Of a stretch of DNA of 64,000 bases, positions 1 to 9,873 are shown piece after piece (position 1 is the first letter of the stretch; each line of letters begins with the position of its first letter). The notes below the pieces were generated by a model. It was not told the DNA's origin. It ran no database searches and worked only from the letters and a program-made list of their open reading frames with translations. The stretch is taken from NCBI GenBank assembly GCA_003133245.1, contig PKWM01000005.1, positions 1 to 64,000 of the forward strand, written 5' to 3'. The translations under genes were made by a program, and so were the position numbers. Source of the DNA: Rhodoferax sp. Its GTDB lineage: Bacteria; Pseudomonadota; Gammaproteobacteria; Burkholderiales; Burkholderiaceae_C.

Positions 1-250
1 TGGGCCATAGCTGGGGTGTGAGTTTTGGAACTGTTAGTCATCGTCAAGAGTCTATCAATTTTGGCTGTAGAACATAAGCGCCCCTACCCAAACGACCTGC
101 TGCTCCATTTGGCGGTGATTTATGCATTCTTGGTACGCTGGCGCACAGACCGCATGACTTCCTGGGCTTAACCTTCTCTGGTACTTGGTCAAGACAAAGC
201 TCCAAGCGGAGTGCATGAGATCAGGCAACAACCAACCAATGGAGATCGGT

Positions 251-667
251 ATGAAAAGTAAAGAAATTATTTCGGCCATCATGGCCGTGACGATGAGTAT
301 GAGTGGATTTTCTTTTGCCCAGGGCAATGGAAATCGCCAAGACGAGAATCAAAATGGACAGGGGCAACGCGCCGACCAGAAGGGCCGCCCCAACAACAAT
401 GCGCGCCGACCAACCCCGCAGCAAAACCAGGGACGACCGCAAAACAATATGCAACAGGATGTGCGTGGCGCTGGTCCAGATCATGCCTTCCATCAAGGTG
501 GACGTCTTCCAACACAGTACCGCAGCAGGCAATACGTGGTGGATGACTGGCGCGGCCACCACCTGAGTGCGCCGCCCCGTGGCTACCATTGGGTTCAGAC
601 TGGCGGCGACTATGTTTTGGTTGCAATCGCCACCGGGGTGATTCTGCAGTTATTGTTAAATAACTGA
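251..667 (+). CDS. RcnB-like periplasmic protein (signal peptide, Asn/Gln/Arg-rich linker, C-terminal RcnB-type motif)
   Basis: Translation MKSKEIISAIMAVTMSMSGFSFAQG.. followed by YVVDDWRGHHLSAPPRGYHWVQTGGDYVLVAIATGVI, typical of RcnB-family proteins; internal ATG at 251 preferred over ORF start 185. Confidence 0.7.
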   Translation: MKSKEIISAIMAVTMSMSGFSFAQGNGNRQDENQNGQGQRADQKGRPNNNARRPTPQQNQGRPQNNMQQDVRGAGPDHAFHQGGRLPTQYRSRQYVVDDWRGHHLSAPPRGYHWVQTGGDYVLVAIATGVILQLLLNN

Positions 668-706
668 GATTGACTGGCCGTGTAAACGCGAGTAGGCGCC
701 AGCCGC

Positions 707-1579
707 TTACTCGCTGGCGGGTTGATCAGGGGCGATGACACGCTGGCGCACGGCAGCCTTGTCATCGGCATTGGAAAATTTGCTGTATTTGCCCAGGATG
801 GCGACCAATTGTCCGTAGATTTTGGGGTTGCCGGCCAGGCATTCTTTTTGTTCCAGAAAGTTGGACTCGCCGGTGAAATTGCCAATCAGTCCGCCGGCTT
901 CGGTCACCAGCAAAGAGCCAGCAGCGACATCCCAGGGTTGCAGGCCGAACTCAAAAAAACCATCGGTATAGCCTGCCGCCACATAGGCCAGATCAAGCGC
1001 TGCCGCACCCGGGCGACGCAGACCGGCGGTGCGCGGCATCAGCTCACCAAGGATCTTCAGGTAAGTGTTGAAATCATCGTCGGCTCGAAACGGAAAACCG
1101 GTTGATAGCAGGCACTCGTGCATCCGGATGCGCTTGGAGACGCGCAGGCGGCGATCGTTCAGGTAAGCGCCACGCCCCTTGGTGGCGGTGAAAAGGTCGT
1201 TGCGACTGGGGTCGTAAATGACGGCCTGCTCGATCTTGCCTTTGACCGACAAGGCAATGCTGACACAGTAAGCGGGAAAGCCATGGATGAAGTTGGTGGT
1301 GCCGTCGAGCGGGTCAATGATCCAGACAAATTCAGAGTCCTGAGCACCGTGCTCGCGACCCGATTCCTCGGCCCAGATGCCGTGACCGGGGTAGGCCGCG
1401 AGCAGTGTCTCGATGATGGCCTGTTCGGCGGCCTGATCAACGTCGGTGACAAAGTCGTTCACCAGTTTTTGCGAGACGCGCACCGCTTCCACATCAAGCG
1501 CCGCGCGGTTGATGATGGCGCCGGCGCTGCGGGCCGCCTTGACGGCCACATTGATCATGGGATGCAGATTGGTGGACAT
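707..1579 (-). CDS. suhB: Inositol-1-monophosphatase family protein
   Basis: IMPase motifs [17 protein letters not shown] and [17 protein letters not shown]. Confidence 0.9.
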   Translation of the reverse strand: MSTNLHPMINVAVKAARSAGAIINRAALDVEAVRVSQKLVNDFVTDVDQAAEQAIIETLLAAYPGHGIWAEESGREHGAQDSEFVWIIDPLDGTTNFIHGFPAYCVSIALSVKGKIEQAVIYDPSRNDLFTATKGRGAYLNDRRLRVSKRIRMHECLLSTGFPFRADDDFNTYLKILGELMPRTAGLRRPGAAALDLAYVAAGYTDGFFEFGLQPWDVAAGSLLVTEAGGLIGNFTGESNFLEQKECLAGNPKIYGQLVAILGKYSKFSNADDKAAVRQRVIAPDQPASE

Positions 1580-1619
1580 GGATAATCTTGTATGTTTGTG
1601 GGACGAACTTTGAATCAGA

Positions 1620-1702
1620 TTGCGTCACTGCGAGCGTAGCGCGGCAGTCCATGGTTTCTGGGGCCATGGATCGCCGCGGCCTTCGGCCTCGCGATGACGA
1701 GA
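1620..1702. repeat. Dispersed imperfect palindromic intergenic repeat (copy 1)
   Basis: gtcactgcgagcg..gcggcagtccatgg / ccatggatcgccgcgg..ctcgcgatgac; arms are imperfect reverse complements; related sequence at 12995-13065. Confidence 0.6.
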
Positions 1703-1777
1703 AAGTACCATCCGGCGATGCGGGCAGCGACAATAGGGCGATTTTATCCGCCCTGTGATTATTCAATTTCCGAGCCC

Positions 1778-2548
1778 ATGCAAACACGCTTTATCCTGAT
1801 CAACACCAGCCATGCCGGCAATGTCGGTGCCGCTGCCCGCGCCATGAAAACCATGGGCTTTGGCGATCTGGTGCTGGTGGCGCCGCGCTGGGCCAATGTG
1901 CTCCATCGGGAAGAAACCATCGGGCGTGCCAGCGGCGCGCTCGATGTGCTCAAAAACGCCCGCATCGTGGCCACGCTCGATGAAGCACTCGACGGCATGA
2001 CGCACTTGTGCGCCACCGCCATGACGCCGCGCGACTTTGGACCGCCGACCGTGACGCCGCGTGCGCATTTTGAGGCGCTCAGCAAAATAGAGTCCGCAGC
2101 GAGTGTCGGCGGTATCGCGTTCTTGTTCGGTTGTGAGCGCTTTGGCATGTCCAATGAAGACGTTTATCGTTGTCACGTTTGCTTGAGCATTCCGAGTGAC
2201 CCCAAGTTTGGATCTCTTAACCTGGGTGCAGCCCTGCAAGTGATTGCCTACGAATGGCGGCTGGCGCTAGGGGCCTATGCCGTTCAGGCTGCGACCACCG
2301 AGCCGGTGCTGGCTGATGCGCAACAAGTTGCTGGCATGCTCACGCACCTGGAGCAGGGGCTGCAAGCCATTGGTTTTTTCGATCCGCAAGCACCCAAAAA
2401 ATTGATGCCACGCCTGAACCAACTGTTTAATCGCTCCGGTGTTACAGCGGAAGAAGTACATATCATTCGAGGCATTGCCAAGGCGATGCTGCAAAGCGCG
2501 GCACGGTCTGAAGCCAGGGTGCCGACGCAGACGCTCGCAGCAGGCTAA
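1778..2548 (+). CDS. trmJ: tRNA (cytidine/uridine-2'-O-)-methyltransferase TrmJ
   Basis: SpoU/TrmH family: MQTRFILINTSHAGNVGAAARAMKTMGF, FLFGCERFGMSNEDV. Confidence 0.88.
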   Translation: MQTRFILINTSHAGNVGAAARAMKTMGFGDLVLVAPRWANVLHREETIGRASGALDVLKNARIVATLDEALDGMTHLCATAMTPRDFGPPTVTPRAHFEALSKIESAASVGGIAFLFGCERFGMSNEDVYRCHVCLSIPSDPKFGSLNLGAALQVIAYEWRLALGAYAVQAATTEPVLADAQQVAGMLTHLEQGLQAIGFFDPQAPKKLMPRLNQLFNRSGVTAEEVHIIRGIAKAMLQSAARSEARVPTQTLAAG

Positions 2549-2557
2549 ACTTGAAGC

Positions 2558-3331
2558 ATGTTTTCCAGACTTCGCTCCGATATTCAATGCATTCTTGAAC
2601 GCGACCCGGCGGCACGCAGCGCCTGGGAGGTGCTCACCTGTTACCCAGGTGTGCACGCGATGCTGTTGCATCGTCCGGCGCATTGGTGCTGGGTGCATGG
2701 CTTCAAATGGCTGGGCCGCTTTATTTCGCACATCGCCCGCTTTCTGACCGGCATTGAAATCCATCCCGGTGCCAGGATTGGCGAGCGCGTTTTTTTTGAC
2801 CACGCGATGGGCGTGGTGGTGGGTGAAACCGCTGAAATTGGTGACGGTTGCACCATTTACCAGGGTGTCACACTGGGCGGCACTTCGCTCTACAAGGGTG
2901 TCAAGCGCCACCCGACGCTGGGCCTCAATGTGGTGGTCGGTGCGGGCGCGCAGGTATTGGGTGGTTTTACGGTGGGTGACGGTGCCAAGGTGGGGTCGAA
3001 CGCGGTGGTGACCAAGCCCGTTCCCGCCGGTGCCACGGCGGTGGGAAACCCGGCACGCATCATTGTGGCCGAGCATGACGTCAAGCGTGAAGAGGCAGCT
3101 TCCAAAATGGGGTTTTCAGCTTACGGCGTCACGCAAAATGATGACCCGCTGAGTCAGGCCATGCGCGGTTTGATTGACAATGCCGCCTCGCAGGAACACC
3201 AGATTGCGATACTGTGGAAGGCTATTGAAGCTTTGAAAAACTGTCCGGCCATTAACGCCTGTGTTCCCCAGGACGCTGCGTTAGACGAGCATTTTGAGGC
3301 CGAGAAACTCAACGAGCTGATAGGAAAATAG
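2558..3331 (+). CDS. cysE: Serine O-acetyltransferase
   Basis: Left-handed beta-helix hexapeptides; [46 protein letters not shown]. Confidence 0.93.
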   Translation: MFSRLRSDIQCILERDPAARSAWEVLTCYPGVHAMLLHRPAHWCWVHGFKWLGRFISHIARFLTGIEIHPGARIGERVFFDHAMGVVVGETAEIGDGCTIYQGVTLGGTSLYKGVKRHPTLGLNVVVGAGAQVLGGFTVGDGAKVGSNAVVTKPVPAGATAVGNPARIIVAEHDVKREEAASKMGFSAYGVTQNDDPLSQAMRGLIDNAASQEHQIAILWKAIEALKNCPAINACVPQDAALDEHFEAEKLNELIGK

Positions 3332-3332
3332 C

Positions 3333-3947
3333 TCAGGTCGGCAAAGCGTTGACCCGGATCGCTGCCTTGGGCCGGAACGCTTTGCACACCGCCTCAACGG
3401 TTTCCATGTAGGGTCCACCAATCAGGTCAATGCAGTAGGGCACAGCCGCAAAAATGCCGGCCATGACAATGTTGCCATCGCTGCCGCGCAGGCCTTCAAG
3501 CGTCTCGGCGATTGCTTTGGGCTGCCCGGGCAGGTTGATGATCAATGTTTGCTCCCGAATCACGGCTACCTGACGCGACAAAATGGCAGTCGGCACAAAT
3601 TGCAAACTGATTTGCCGCATTTGTTCGCCAAAACCCGGCATCTCCTTGTGCGCTACCAACAGTGTGGCCTCGGGCGTGACATCGCGCAGCGCCGGGCCGG
3701 TGCCGCCGGTGGTGAGTACCAGTGCGCAACCGGCTTCGACCAGTTCAATCAGTGTGGCGCTAATGCGGGCTTGCTCATCAGGAATCAGGCGCGGCTCAAA
3801 CTGTAGCGGGTTCTTGAGCGCACGCGTCAGCCAGTCTTGCAGAGCAGGCAGACCTTGGTCCACATAAGCGCCGCTGGAGGCTCGGTCGCTGATCGAGACG
3901 ATGCCGATTTTGATGGGGTCGAAAGGGGTGGGGTTGGAGGTGTTCAT
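3333..3947 (-). CDS. mog: Molybdopterin adenylyltransferase
   Basis: MoaB/Mog motif LTTGGTGPALRDVTPEAT; INLPGQPKAIAETL. Confidence 0.88.
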   Translation of the reverse strand: MNTSNPTPFDPIKIGIVSISDRASSGAYVDQGLPALQDWLTRALKNPLQFEPRLIPDEQARISATLIELVEAGCALVLTTGGTGPALRDVTPEATLLVAHKEMPGFGEQMRQISLQFVPTAILSRQVAVIREQTLIINLPGQPKAIAETLEGLRGSDGNIVMAGIFAAVPYCIDLIGGPYMETVEAVCKAFRPKAAIRVNALPT

Positions 3948-4573
3948 GGTTGACTTCCGGTTGCCGCTACTTCAGAGGAACTGAGCTGCTCGCGCATGAT
4001 CAAAAAAATATCCCGATAAGCCCGACCATGGCGCACGGCCGCACCCGGCTTCTCGGGTTTTGCATCTTTGCGGGCTTGCCGAACCAGCGCGCGCAGTTGC
4101 TGCGTATCGGTTGTCGGGTACTCGCTGATCCACTCGCCAAAGGCGTTTTCATCGGTCAGTAGACGGTCCCGCCAGGTCTCGGCCAGATGCAAAACCAGGT
4201 TCTCCTGCGCTGAACCATTGTTCTGCTCATAAAGCACTGCGCGAACGCTCTCCAGCACGACCGGATCGACCAACCGCATCAACTTGCCAATAAACTGCAT
4301 CTGGCGGCGTTTGCCTTCGAAGTTGGTGATGCGTTTGGCTTCCAGCACGGCATCTTTGAGCTTCTCGCTCAAGTCCAGCCGCGCCATCAAGTCGGCGCGC
4401 AGCGTCAGCAGATCCTCGCCGAGTTTTTGCAATTCAGTGCTTTCGCGCTTGAGGTCGGTGCGGCTTTGTTCGTCGGTTCCTTTGAGCTCGCGTTTGAGCT
4501 CAAGATCGCGTTCACTGCCCTCGGCAACGAATTCACCGCGAACAAAATAGCCTTTTTTTAGTTTTCTTGACAT
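3944..4573 (-). CDS. darP: Ribosome-associated protein DarP/YjgA (DUF615)
   Basis: MSRKLKKGYFVRGEFV.. ..LRALVRQARKDAKPEKPGAAVRHGRAYRDIF; overlaps mog start. Confidence 0.8.
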   Translation of the reverse strand: MSRKLKKGYFVRGEFVAEGSERDLELKRELKGTDEQSRTDLKRESTELQKLGEDLLTLRADLMARLDLSEKLKDAVLEAKRITNFEGKRRQMQFIGKLMRLVDPVVLESVRAVLYEQNNGSAQENLVLHLAETWRDRLLTDENAFGEWISEYPTTDTQQLRALVRQARKDAKPEKPGAAVRHGRAYRDIFLIMREQLSSSEVAATGSQP

Positions 4574-4597
4574 AGCGTGGGTATCATAGCCGTCCAT

Positions 4598-6019
4598 ATG
4601 AAGAAATCGAACGCCAAGACCCCAAACACCAGCAAGATCACCAACTCGATGCAAGCCAGTGCTGATCAGGGTTTTAGTTACAGCCGCACTTTTTTTGAAG
4701 AATTGGTGGACCACGCGCTGGCGCACGCCAAAAAACTGGGTGCCAGCGACGCTGGCGCCGAGGCGTCGGAAGGCTGCGGCTTGAGTGTGTCAGTGCGCTT
4801 GGGGGAACTGGAAAACGTAGAGCGCAATCGCGACAAGTCGCTTGGCGTGACGGTTCATATCGGCCAGCGCCGCGGTAGCGCCAGTACCTCGGACTTTTCC
4901 AGCGCGGCGATTGAACAAACCGTGCAGGCGGCTTATGACATTGCGAGTTTCACCGCCGAAGACCCGTTTGCGGCCTTGCCCGATTTGCAGGATGTGGCGC
5001 AATCAGTAGAGCAACGCACCGATCTTGAATTGTTTTATCCGTGGCTGATCGACAGTGAGCAGGCGACCCAAATTGCCATGACTTGCGAAGCTGCGGCCCT
5101 GCAGACCGATAAGCGTATCAGCAACAGTGAAGGCGCGGCCGTGTCAGCGCAACAAGCGCATTTTTTCAGTGCGCACACGCATGGGTTTCGCGGTGGCTAT
5201 GCCAGTTCAAGGCACTCTTTGTCGGTGTCGCCGATAGCGGGCACGGGCAGTGGCATGCAGCGCGATGCCTGGTATAGCTCGCAGCGCAACGCTGAAGAAT
5301 TGGCTGCACCTGAAGCGGTAGGCCGCTATGCCGCCGAGCGTGCCTTGAGCCGCTTGAACGCACGCAAAATTGCCACCACCATTTGTCCGGTGCTGTTTGA
5401 GTCACCCATGGCTGCCGGACTGCTGGGTAGCTTGGTGCAAGCCATCAGCGGCGGCGCGCTCTACCGCAAGAGTTCATTTTTGCTGGATTCGCTGGGCCAA
5501 CGGGTGCTGCCCAGCCACATTGATATTTTGGAAGACCCGTTTGTCAAACGCGGCAAAGGCAGTTCGCCGTTTGATGATGAAGGCGTGCGGGTTCATTCGC
5601 GTCAGGTGGTCGAAGCCGGGCGTGTGCAAGGTTATTTTCTGGGCAGTTATTCAGCCCGCAAGCTGGGCATGAAAACCACCGGCAACGCGGGCGGTTCGCA
5701 CAACCTTACTTTGACATCGCGCCTGACGCGCGCGGGTGACGACCTGGAGGCCATGTTGCAAAAACTCGGTACCGGTCTGTTTGTGACCGAGCTGATGGGC
5801 AGCGGCTTGAATTACGTTACCGGTGACTATTCACGCGGAGCCAGCGGCTTCTGGGTGGAAAAAGGTCGCATCGCTTACCCGGTGCAGGAGATCACTATTG
5901 CCGGCAACATGAAAGCCATGCTTAAAGGGATCACGGCCGTCGGCGCTGACAGCTACAACTACGGTGCCAAGACGATTGGCTCGATTCTGGTGAACCGGAT
6001 GAAGGTGGCTGGGAGCTAA
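4598..6019 (+). CDS. pmbA: Metalloprotease PmbA (TldE)
   Basis: U62 family: NAGGSHNLTL, GDYSRGASGFWVEKGRIAYPVQEITIAGNM. Confidence 0.93.
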   Translation: MKKSNAKTPNTSKITNSMQASADQGFSYSRTFFEELVDHALAHAKKLGASDAGAEASEGCGLSVSVRLGELENVERNRDKSLGVTVHIGQRRGSASTSDFSSAAIEQTVQAAYDIASFTAEDPFAALPDLQDVAQSVEQRTDLELFYPWLIDSEQATQIAMTCEAAALQTDKRISNSEGAAVSAQQAHFFSAHTHGFRGGYASSRHSLSVSPIAGTGSGMQRDAWYSSQRNAEELAAPEAVGRYAAERALSRLNARKIATTICPVLFESPMAAGLLGSLVQAISGGALYRKSSFLLDSLGQRVLPSHIDILEDPFVKRGKGSSPFDDEGVRVHSRQVVEAGRVQGYFLGSYSARKLGMKTTGNAGGSHNLTLTSRLTRAGDDLEAMLQKLGTGLFVTELMGSGLNYVTGDYSRGASGFWVEKGRIAYPVQEITIAGNMKAMLKGITAVGADSYNYGAKTIGSILVNRMKVAGS

Positions 6020-6024
6020 GGGAG

Positions 6025-6486
6025 CTAACCCGCAAGCGCGGCTTTGACTGCGGCTGATATCTGCCCCATTTCAGCCTTGCCGGCCAGCTGCGCCTTGACC
6101 GCGCCCATCACTTTGCCCATGTCGCCCGGGCCTGGTTTGCGGCCCAGTTCAACACCGAACTCAGTCACGATGGCTGTTACGGCGGCGGCCACTTCTAGGG
6201 CGCTCAGACGCTGCGGCAGGTAAGCCTCCAGTACCTTGATCTCAGCTGCTTCCTTGTCCGCCAGATCCATCCGATTGGCCTGGGTGAAGGCGGTGACAGA
6301 ATCTTTGCGCTGCTTGATCAGTTTATCGACAATCGCCACCATCATGTTGTCGTCCAGCACCACGCGTTCATCCACTTCCTTTTGCTTGGCAGCGGCGAGC
6401 AGCAAGCGGATGGTGCCCAAACGAAAGCTGTCGTGCGCGCGCATGGCGTTTTTCATGTCTTCGGTCACTTGGTCTTTGAGCAGCAT
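6025..6486 (-). CDS. GatB/YqeY domain-containing protein
   Basis: MLLKDQVTEDMKNAMRAHDSFRLGTIRLLLAAAKQKEVDER.. GPGDMGKVMGAVKAQLAGKAEM. Confidence 0.9.
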   Translation of the reverse strand: MLLKDQVTEDMKNAMRAHDSFRLGTIRLLLAAAKQKEVDERVVLDDNMMVAIVDKLIKQRKDSVTAFTQANRMDLADKEAAEIKVLEAYLPQRLSALEVAAAVTAIVTEFGVELGRKPGPGDMGKVMGAVKAQLAGKAEMGQISAAVKAALAG

Positions 6487-6533
6487 GGGATGGACTCCTT
6501 CAGAAACGTTTTGAAATAGATGCAATTTGACAT

Positions 6534-6571
6534 AAAAAAAGCTCACCTGAACGTTCCCGGTGAGCTTTTTT
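6534..6571 (-). terminator. Rho-independent terminator (structurally bidirectional) downstream of rpsU
   Basis: aaaaaagctcacc-tgaacgttccc-ggtgagctttttt, 13-bp perfect stem with A/T tracts on both sides. Confidence 0.85.
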
Positions 6572-6607
6572 GAGACCTGACTAACTAGTTGGGGGCAGAG
6601 CTTGTGG

Positions 6608-6631
6608 CATCCAACATCCCGTTTCAAGTTG
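6608..6631 (-). repeat. 24-bp dispersed repeat, copy in rpsU/yqeY intergenic
   Basis: catccaacatcccgtttcaagttg is the exact reverse complement of 41019-41042. Confidence 0.8.
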
Positions 6632-6633
6632 AG

Positions 6634-6695
6634 GACAGAGCTTGTTCACTTCCCGACATCGGTCACGTCCGATGTCGCATGTAACTGCGGTCTGT
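6634..6695. repeat. REP-like palindromic element
   Basis: aggacagagc...rctgtcct arms around a perfect 9-bp inverted repeat cgacatcgg-tcacgt-ccgatgtcg (6654-6677). Confidence 0.55.
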
Positions 6696-6706
6696 CCTGC
6701 AAGTTC

Positions 6707-6919
6707 TCAGTACATCTTCTTGGGCAGCTGCATGGCGCGAATGCGCTTGTAGTTGCGCTTGACGGCGGCGGCTTTCTTGCGCTTGCGCTCGGCGGTGGGT
6801 TTTTCGTAGAACTCGCGGGCGCGCAAGTCAGTCAAAAGGCCGAGTTTTTCAATGGTGCGCTTGAAGCGACGCAGCGCGACGTCAAAAGGTTCGTTATCTT
6901 TTACACGGATGGTTGTCAT
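6707..6919 (-). CDS. rpsU: 30S ribosomal protein S21
   Basis: [55 protein letters not shown]. Confidence 0.96.
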   Translation of the reverse strand: MTTIRVKDNEPFDVALRRFKRTIEKLGLLTDLRAREFYEKPTAERKRKKAAAVKRNYKRIRAMQLPKKMY

Positions 6920-7125
6920 TAATTAATGGTGTCCAAAATATGCAGATTTGCGCCAAAGGAAGATCGGGCCAATGGTCGGCTATCGTGCGTGTGTTCCCCA
7001 CCAAAAGTTGATCAGGCAGTGGGGGTTTGCCAGCAAAGTCGTGGATTATAGCGGTGTTAAAACCAACTTCAATGCCTGTTGATCCAATCTGACAACAGTA
7101 TTTGCGTCTAGTCGATAATAAGGAC

Positions 7126-7926
7126 ATGATTTTTACAGCAATTGTGATAGCCACCTTGATGGCCGGTATTGGCAGCGTGTGGCTGGCGGCACTCCTGAGC
7201 TTTGGTGTGTTGGCGCGCTACACCGAGCACATGCTGAGTCTGGCAGCAGGTGCATTGCTGGCTACCGCCTTCATGCATTTGCTGCCCGAGGCGTTTGAAG
7301 CCCAGGTCGGCGCGCATGATTTATTCTTTACGCTGTTGAGCGGGCTGATTCTCTTCTTTTTGCTGGACAAAGCCGAGTTGTGGCACCACGGGCATGAACA
7401 CCACCGGCAAGCGCCGCTGGAGCACTTGCACGACCATGACGGCGTCGCAGACATACACCAGCACAAGCAGGCGCCTCAGGCCGGTGCCTGGGCGGTGCTC
7501 ACGGGTGATAGTGTGCATTGTTTTGGCGATGGCGTATTGATCGCCTCGGCTTTTATAGCGAACATGCGCCTGGGTGTCATCGCCGCGTTGGCGGTGCTGG
7601 CGCACGAAGTGCCACACCATATGGGTGACCTGATGGTGCTGCGAACCGATGCCAGCAATAAGCGCATCGCGTTGGTCAAGGTGTCGCTGGCCGGTGCCGT
7701 GACGGCCTTGGGTGGACTTACCGGCTATTGGCTGGTGGATCGCTTGCAGAGTTATTTGCCGTATTTTCTGGTGGTTGCAAGTAGCAGTTTTATTTATGTG
7801 GCGCTGGCCGATCTGATACCGCAGTTGCAAACCCGCTTGACGGCGCGCCAGACCCTGATACAAATTGCCTGGCTGCTGGTGGGCATTGCCTTGGTCACTT
7901 GGGTGAGTGGCCTGGCGCACGCGTGA
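7126..7926 (+). CDS. ZIP family metal transporter with His-rich loop
   Basis: HDVMG/His-rich cytoplasmic loop HHGHEHHRQAPLEHLHDHDG; LAHEVPHHMGDLMVL TM4-5 motif; start uncertain (7102/7126). Confidence 0.88.
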   Translation: MIFTAIVIATLMAGIGSVWLAALLSFGVLARYTEHMLSLAAGALLATAFMHLLPEAFEAQVGAHDLFFTLLSGLILFFLLDKAELWHHGHEHHRQAPLEHLHDHDGVADIHQHKQAPQAGAWAVLTGDSVHCFGDGVLIASAFIANMRLGVIAALAVLAHEVPHHMGDLMVLRTDASNKRIALVKVSLAGAVTALGGLTGYWLVDRLQSYLPYFLVVASSSFIYVALADLIPQLQTRLTARQTLIQIAWLLVGIALVTWVSGLAHA

Positions 7927-7933
7927 GCATCCG

Positions 7934-8020
7934 CTGAATTGGGGTCAGAGCCCAAATCGGTACGTCTTTGTTGGCTAACTCGAATGCCATGCCCCGAATT
8001 GGGATCCGACCCCAATTCAG
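7934..8020. repeat. REP-like inverted repeat pair
   Basis: ctgaattggggtc (7934-7946) and its exact reverse complement gaccccaattcag (8008-8020); each arm is itself near-palindromic. Confidence 0.75.
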
Positions 8021-8883
8021 CCCTGTGCCATCAGTCGTGTTGAATCGCTGCACCACTCACTCCAGCTGCCTGCATACAGCGCTGTGCGGCCCAGGCCGGC
8101 TACTTCCATGGCAATGATGTTCGGGATGGCGCTGACCCCGCTGCCGCAGTGGTGAACCACGGCAGCGGGGTGGCGCCCCGCCAGCAGCGTTTCAAATTCC
8201 GTCTTGAGTTGCCCTGCCGATTTGAACTTGCCGCTTTCATCCATGTTCAGGTTGAACGGACGGTTCAGTGCGCCAGGAATGTGGCCCGCTACCGGGTCAA
8301 TCGGCTCGATCTCGCCCCGGAAGCGCGGCGCAGCACGTGCATCAAGGATTGTCTGTGTTGGTCGGCCCAACTGCTCGGCCAGGGTTGACGTTGTCAGCAG
8401 CGCGGCTCTGGCGTTTGTCAGCTCGAAATGGGCCACCCCAGCGCCCTTTGGGAGAGGATTGGGGAGGGACTGCACAGTGCCACCCTGATCCGTCCACGCT
8501 TGCAGGCCCCCGTCGAGCACCGCCGCCGCCTCATGGCCAACCCATTTGAGCATCCACCACAAGCGGCCACAATAGTTGGCGCCTTGACGGTCATAGACGA
8601 CCGCCTGCATGGTGTTGTCAAACCCCACGCTGCCCAGCCAGGCGGCCAAGGTTTCACGCGCGGGCAGCGGGTGGCGGCCACCTGATGCGGCATCGGGTGC
8701 ACCGTGGGCGCTCAGGTGGCGATCCAGATCGGCGCGCACGGCACCAGCAATGTGCGCCTGTTGGTACTGCTCGTCGCCTGCGCCTGGCGCCATCAGCTCG
8801 AAGCTGCAATCAAACACCATCGTCGGCTGGCTGCTGGCCAGCAGCGTCTGGAGTTGCGATGCGGAAATCAGAGTGGTGTACAT
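8017..8883 (-). CDS. sseA: 3-mercaptopyruvate sulfurtransferase / thiosulfate sulfurtransferase
   Basis: Two rhodanese domains; active site VVHHCGSGVSAI. Confidence 0.88.
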   Translation of the reverse strand: MYTTLISASQLQTLLASSQPTMVFDCSFELMAPGAGDEQYQQAHIAGAVRADLDRHLSAHGAPDAASGGRHPLPARETLAAWLGSVGFDNTMQAVVYDRQGANYCGRLWWMLKWVGHEAAAVLDGGLQAWTDQGGTVQSLPNPLPKGAGVAHFELTNARAALLTTSTLAEQLGRPTQTILDARAAPRFRGEIEPIDPVAGHIPGALNRPFNLNMDESGKFKSAGQLKTEFETLLAGRHPAAVVHHCGSGVSAIPNIIAMEVAGLGRTALYAGSWSEWCSDSTRLMAQG

Positions 8884-8901
8884 GGTCCTTATCCTTTTGA
8901 A

Positions 8902-9789
8902 TTAGTGTTCTTCCGCCGGTGTGCCGGGCAGGGCGCGGGTGCGCAGTACGGTGGCTGCCAGGCCGCTGAGCACAATCAGGCCCATGCCGACCCAGCCGAT
9001 CAGGAGAATTTTGTCGCCGAACAGCAGTAGACTGTAAAAAGCGGCAAACACAATGCCAGAGTATTGCAAATTGGCCACCAGCAGGGTTGAACCCCGGCTG
9101 TAGGCACGCGTCATGCACCATTGGCCCAACGATGCCAATACGCCGATTGGAATCAGCCAGGCAGCGGCTTGCCAGCTTACCGCAGACCAAGGTGTCAGGC
9201 CGGTGAAAGCAATGCCTGCGCTACCGACGGCGACGGCGCCGACTGAGAAATAAAACACCGTGCGGCCTTCGGGCTCGCCCACTTTGGCCAGCGCCATTAC
9301 CTGTAGGTATGCCAGGGCAGAGCTGATACCAGAGAGCAAGCCAATTAGCCCAGCAAAGACTTGATGTTGATCGATGGTCGGGCGCAACATCAGCACCACA
9401 CCGGCAAACCCGGCCAGCACGGTGACCAGCAATGGCCCTTGACGTGCGGCTTGTCCGTACAGTACGGCACCGCCCACAATAAAGGCCGCCACCCAGACGC
9501 TGCTCATGTAGTTGAGCGTCATGGCGGTGGCCAGCGGCAAATGGGCAATGGCGTAAAACCACGAACCCATAGATAGCACCCCAATGAGGGAGCGCCAGGC
9601 ATGCATCATCGGTACCGGGGTGCGCAACGATGTACCGCGTGCATGCAACACCAGCGCAATGAAAATCACGCTCACCACGCCACGGTAAAACACCAACTCG
9701 GAGGTGTTGAAACTGCCCGACGCAACCTTGACGCCAACGCCCATGCTGGCAAAAAAGAAAGAGGCCAGGATCATCCACAATGCTTGCAT
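8902..9789 (-). CDS. DMT family (EamA) transporter
   Basis: Ten-TM hydrophobic pattern with two EamA repeats; MQALWMILASFFFASMGVGVKVAS. Confidence 0.85.
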   Translation of the reverse strand: MQALWMILASFFFASMGVGVKVASGSFNTSELVFYRGVVSVIFIALVLHARGTSLRTPVPMMHAWRSLIGVLSMGSWFYAIAHLPLATAMTLNYMSSVWVAAFIVGGAVLYGQAARQGPLLVTVLAGFAGVVLMLRPTIDQHQVFAGLIGLLSGISSALAYLQVMALAKVGEPEGRTVFYFSVGAVAVGSAGIAFTGLTPWSAVSWQAAAWLIPIGVLASLGQWCMTRAYSRGSTLLVANLQYSGIVFAAFYSLLLFGDKILLIGWVGMGLIVLSGLAATVLRTRALPGTPAEEH

Positions 9790-9873
9790 TGGAAACGGAT
9801 TTTGAATTGAGTTTAAAGCTTGATTCTAGGTTGCGAGTACTGTGCGCCTAAAATCAAACATTGCATTTACCCA

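Noticed and set aside
2790-2797. T8 homopolymer inside cysE (possible slippage/phase variation)
   Set aside because: Encodes the conserved VFFD of CysE; a single 8-nt run in a housekeeping gene is weak evidence for phase variation
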